Shown one piece after another: positions 41,417 to 42,331 of a stretch of 42,331 nt of DNA (position 1 is its first letter; the number at the start of each line of letters is the position of its first letter). Made by a program: the position numbers and the translations under genes. This stretch comes from a virus, in IMG/VR virus record IMGVR_UViG_3300028553_002705, positions 1 through 42,331 of that record; one strand, 5' to 3'. The notes beneath the pieces were generated by a model. It searched no databases and was not told where the DNA came from. It worked only from the letters and a program-made list of their open reading frames with translations.

Positions 41417-42331
41417 ATGTCAATACCAAATTATCAAGAATTTATGTTACCAACATTAGAAATGATTTCCGATGGAGCAGAGTATAAAAATAGTGAGATG
41501 GCTTTAGAAGTTGCAAAAAAGCTAAAGCTATCCGAATCAGAAATGCAGGAAATGCTTCCTAGCGGAACACAAGAAGTTTTCTACAACAGAGCCGGCTGGG
41601 CAAGAACATATTTAAAAAAAGCTGACTTATTACATTATCCCAAGCGTGGAATTATGCAGATTACAGATTTGGGTAAAAAAGTTTTAGAATCAAAACCTCA
41701 GAAAATAGATGTTAAATTCCTAAAACAATTTGAAAATTTTAATACATTTTTTAACAATAAAAAGCAAGAAGAAACTGGAGTAATTACTAATACTAATGAT
41801 GAAGAGCTAGAAACTCCAGATGAAATGATTGAGAATGCAAGAACAATTCTTTCTGCACATTTGGAAAGTGATTTGTTATCAAATATTTTAGAAAATTCAC
41901 CTATGTTTTTTGAAAAACTAGTAGCAAAATTATTATTCAAAATGGGATATGGCGGTTCTGAAAAAGATATCTTACAAAGTTGCGGTAAAAGTGGTGACGG
42001 CGGAATTGATGGGATAATAAATCAAGATGTACTTGGATTGGACCAAATTCATATTCAAGCAAAAAGGTATAAAAGCGATAATATTGTTCAAGTTGGGGCT
42101 CTTCGGGACTTCTGTGGGGCCTTGTACGGCAAGAAGAATCCTAAAGGAGTATTTATAACTACTTCATCATTTACAAAGCCTGCAATCGAATTTGCACAAG
42201 ATAATGATTTAATTTTAATAGATGGCAGAAAATTAACAAAATTAATGATTGAATATACTATTGGTGTTCAAGTTAAAGATGTTATTGAAATTAAAAAAAT
42301 CGACAATGATTTTTTTGAAGAAAATATTTAA
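41417..42331 (+). CDS. mrr: Mrr-type modification-dependent restriction endonuclease (type IV)
   Basis: 304 residues from the ATG at 41417, with AGGG seven bases upstream; a GTG two codons earlier is too close to that site. The N-terminal winged-helix part (SIPNYQEFMLPTLEMISDG, FYNRAGWARTYLKKA) and the nuclease core FKMGYGGSEKD, GDGGIDGII (Asp198) and IHIQAKRY (Gln214-X-Lys216) match E. coli Mrr along its whole length. Mrr cuts DNA with foreign methylation. It lies beyond the repressor, at the immunity end of the element, either as phage cargo or as the first host gene. The gene looks complete; the window ends on its stop codon. Confidence 0.9.
   Translation: MSIPNYQEFMLPTLEMISDGAEYKNSEMALEVAKKLKLSESEMQEMLPSGTQEVFYNRAGWARTYLKKADLLHYPKRGIMQITDLGKKVLESKPQKIDVKFLKQFENFNTFFNNKKQEETGVITNTNDEELETPDEMIENARTILSAHLESDLLSNILENSPMFFEKLVAKLLFKMGYGGSEKDILQSCGKSGDGGIDGIINQDVLGLDQIHIQAKRYKSDNIVQVGALRDFCGALYGKKNPKGVFITTSSFTKPAIEFAQDNDLILIDGRKLTKLMIEYTIGVQVKDVIEIKKIDNDFFEENI

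Noticed and set aside
1-42331. tRNA or rRNA genes
   Set aside because: No cloverleaf-like or rRNA-like sequence noticed by eye; nearly all DNA is coding.

Overview
The window is most of a Mu-like (transposable, contractile-tailed) prophage or phage in a low-GC bacterium. The diagnostic set is a DDE transposase (MuA type) followed by a MuB-type ATPase, a Ner-like regulator, a gp16-like protein and a Mor-like activator; then a DUF935 portal, MuF, gpG, a tail sheath and tube, and a P2/Mu-type baseplate set (gpU, X, D, V, W, J, I). The code is standard, Shine-Dalgarno sites are strong, and genes are tightly packed with ATGA/TAATG overlaps. I cannot name the host. Low GC and an amidase endolysin are compatible with a gut bacterium, but nothing in the window fixes a phylum. 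The left edge cuts an endolysin gene and the right edge falls on the stop codon of an mrr gene. Neither prophage end is identified.

Layout, left to right. (1) 1-16300, minus strand: endolysin (partial), tail fibre, baseplate, tape measure, tail chaperone with a likely -1 frameshift, tube, sheath, head-tail joining proteins, major capsid, and protease/scaffold. Two small cargo insertions interrupt it: an Abi-like HEPN gene with a convergent small RNA between 16-bp inverted repeats (6261-7112), and an orphan HigA-like antitoxin (10666-10926). (2) 16301-16551: divergent control region with a long hairpin. (3) 16552-23482, plus strand: holin-like protein, small and large terminase, portal, MuF and gpG, with a C5-cytosine and a Dam-type adenine methyltransferase inserted among them. 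(4) 23479-34644, minus strand: a six-gene operon of about 11 kb. It encodes an SNF2-type helicase, a DUF4391 protein, a type III Mod-like methyltransferase, a Res-like helicase-nuclease, a TIR-like (CAP12-type) protein and a polytopic membrane protein. (5) 34773-35985: cargo comprising a secreted 20-residue-repeat protein, a secreted nuclease-like protein and an XRE regulator. (6) 36037-40290, minus strand: early operon (Ner, MuA, MuB, small membrane protein, gp16, coiled-coil protein, Mor). (7) 40291-40540: operator/promoter region, then the S24 repressor on plus, a strong terminator, and an Mrr restriction enzyme.

How it works together. The repressor and Ner bind a duplicated operator array to choose between lysogeny and early transcription. 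MuA and MuB transpose the genome. Mor would turn on late genes, which here leave the 16.3-16.5 kb region in both directions (packaging to the right, capsid and tail to the left). The element carries several apparent anti-phage devices: the six-gene operon, the Abi/small-RNA cassette and Mrr. Two methyltransferases may protect its own DNA. The best candidates for undescribed biology are the six-gene operon, especially its TIR-membrane pair, and the Abi-small RNA cassette bounded by inverted repeats.
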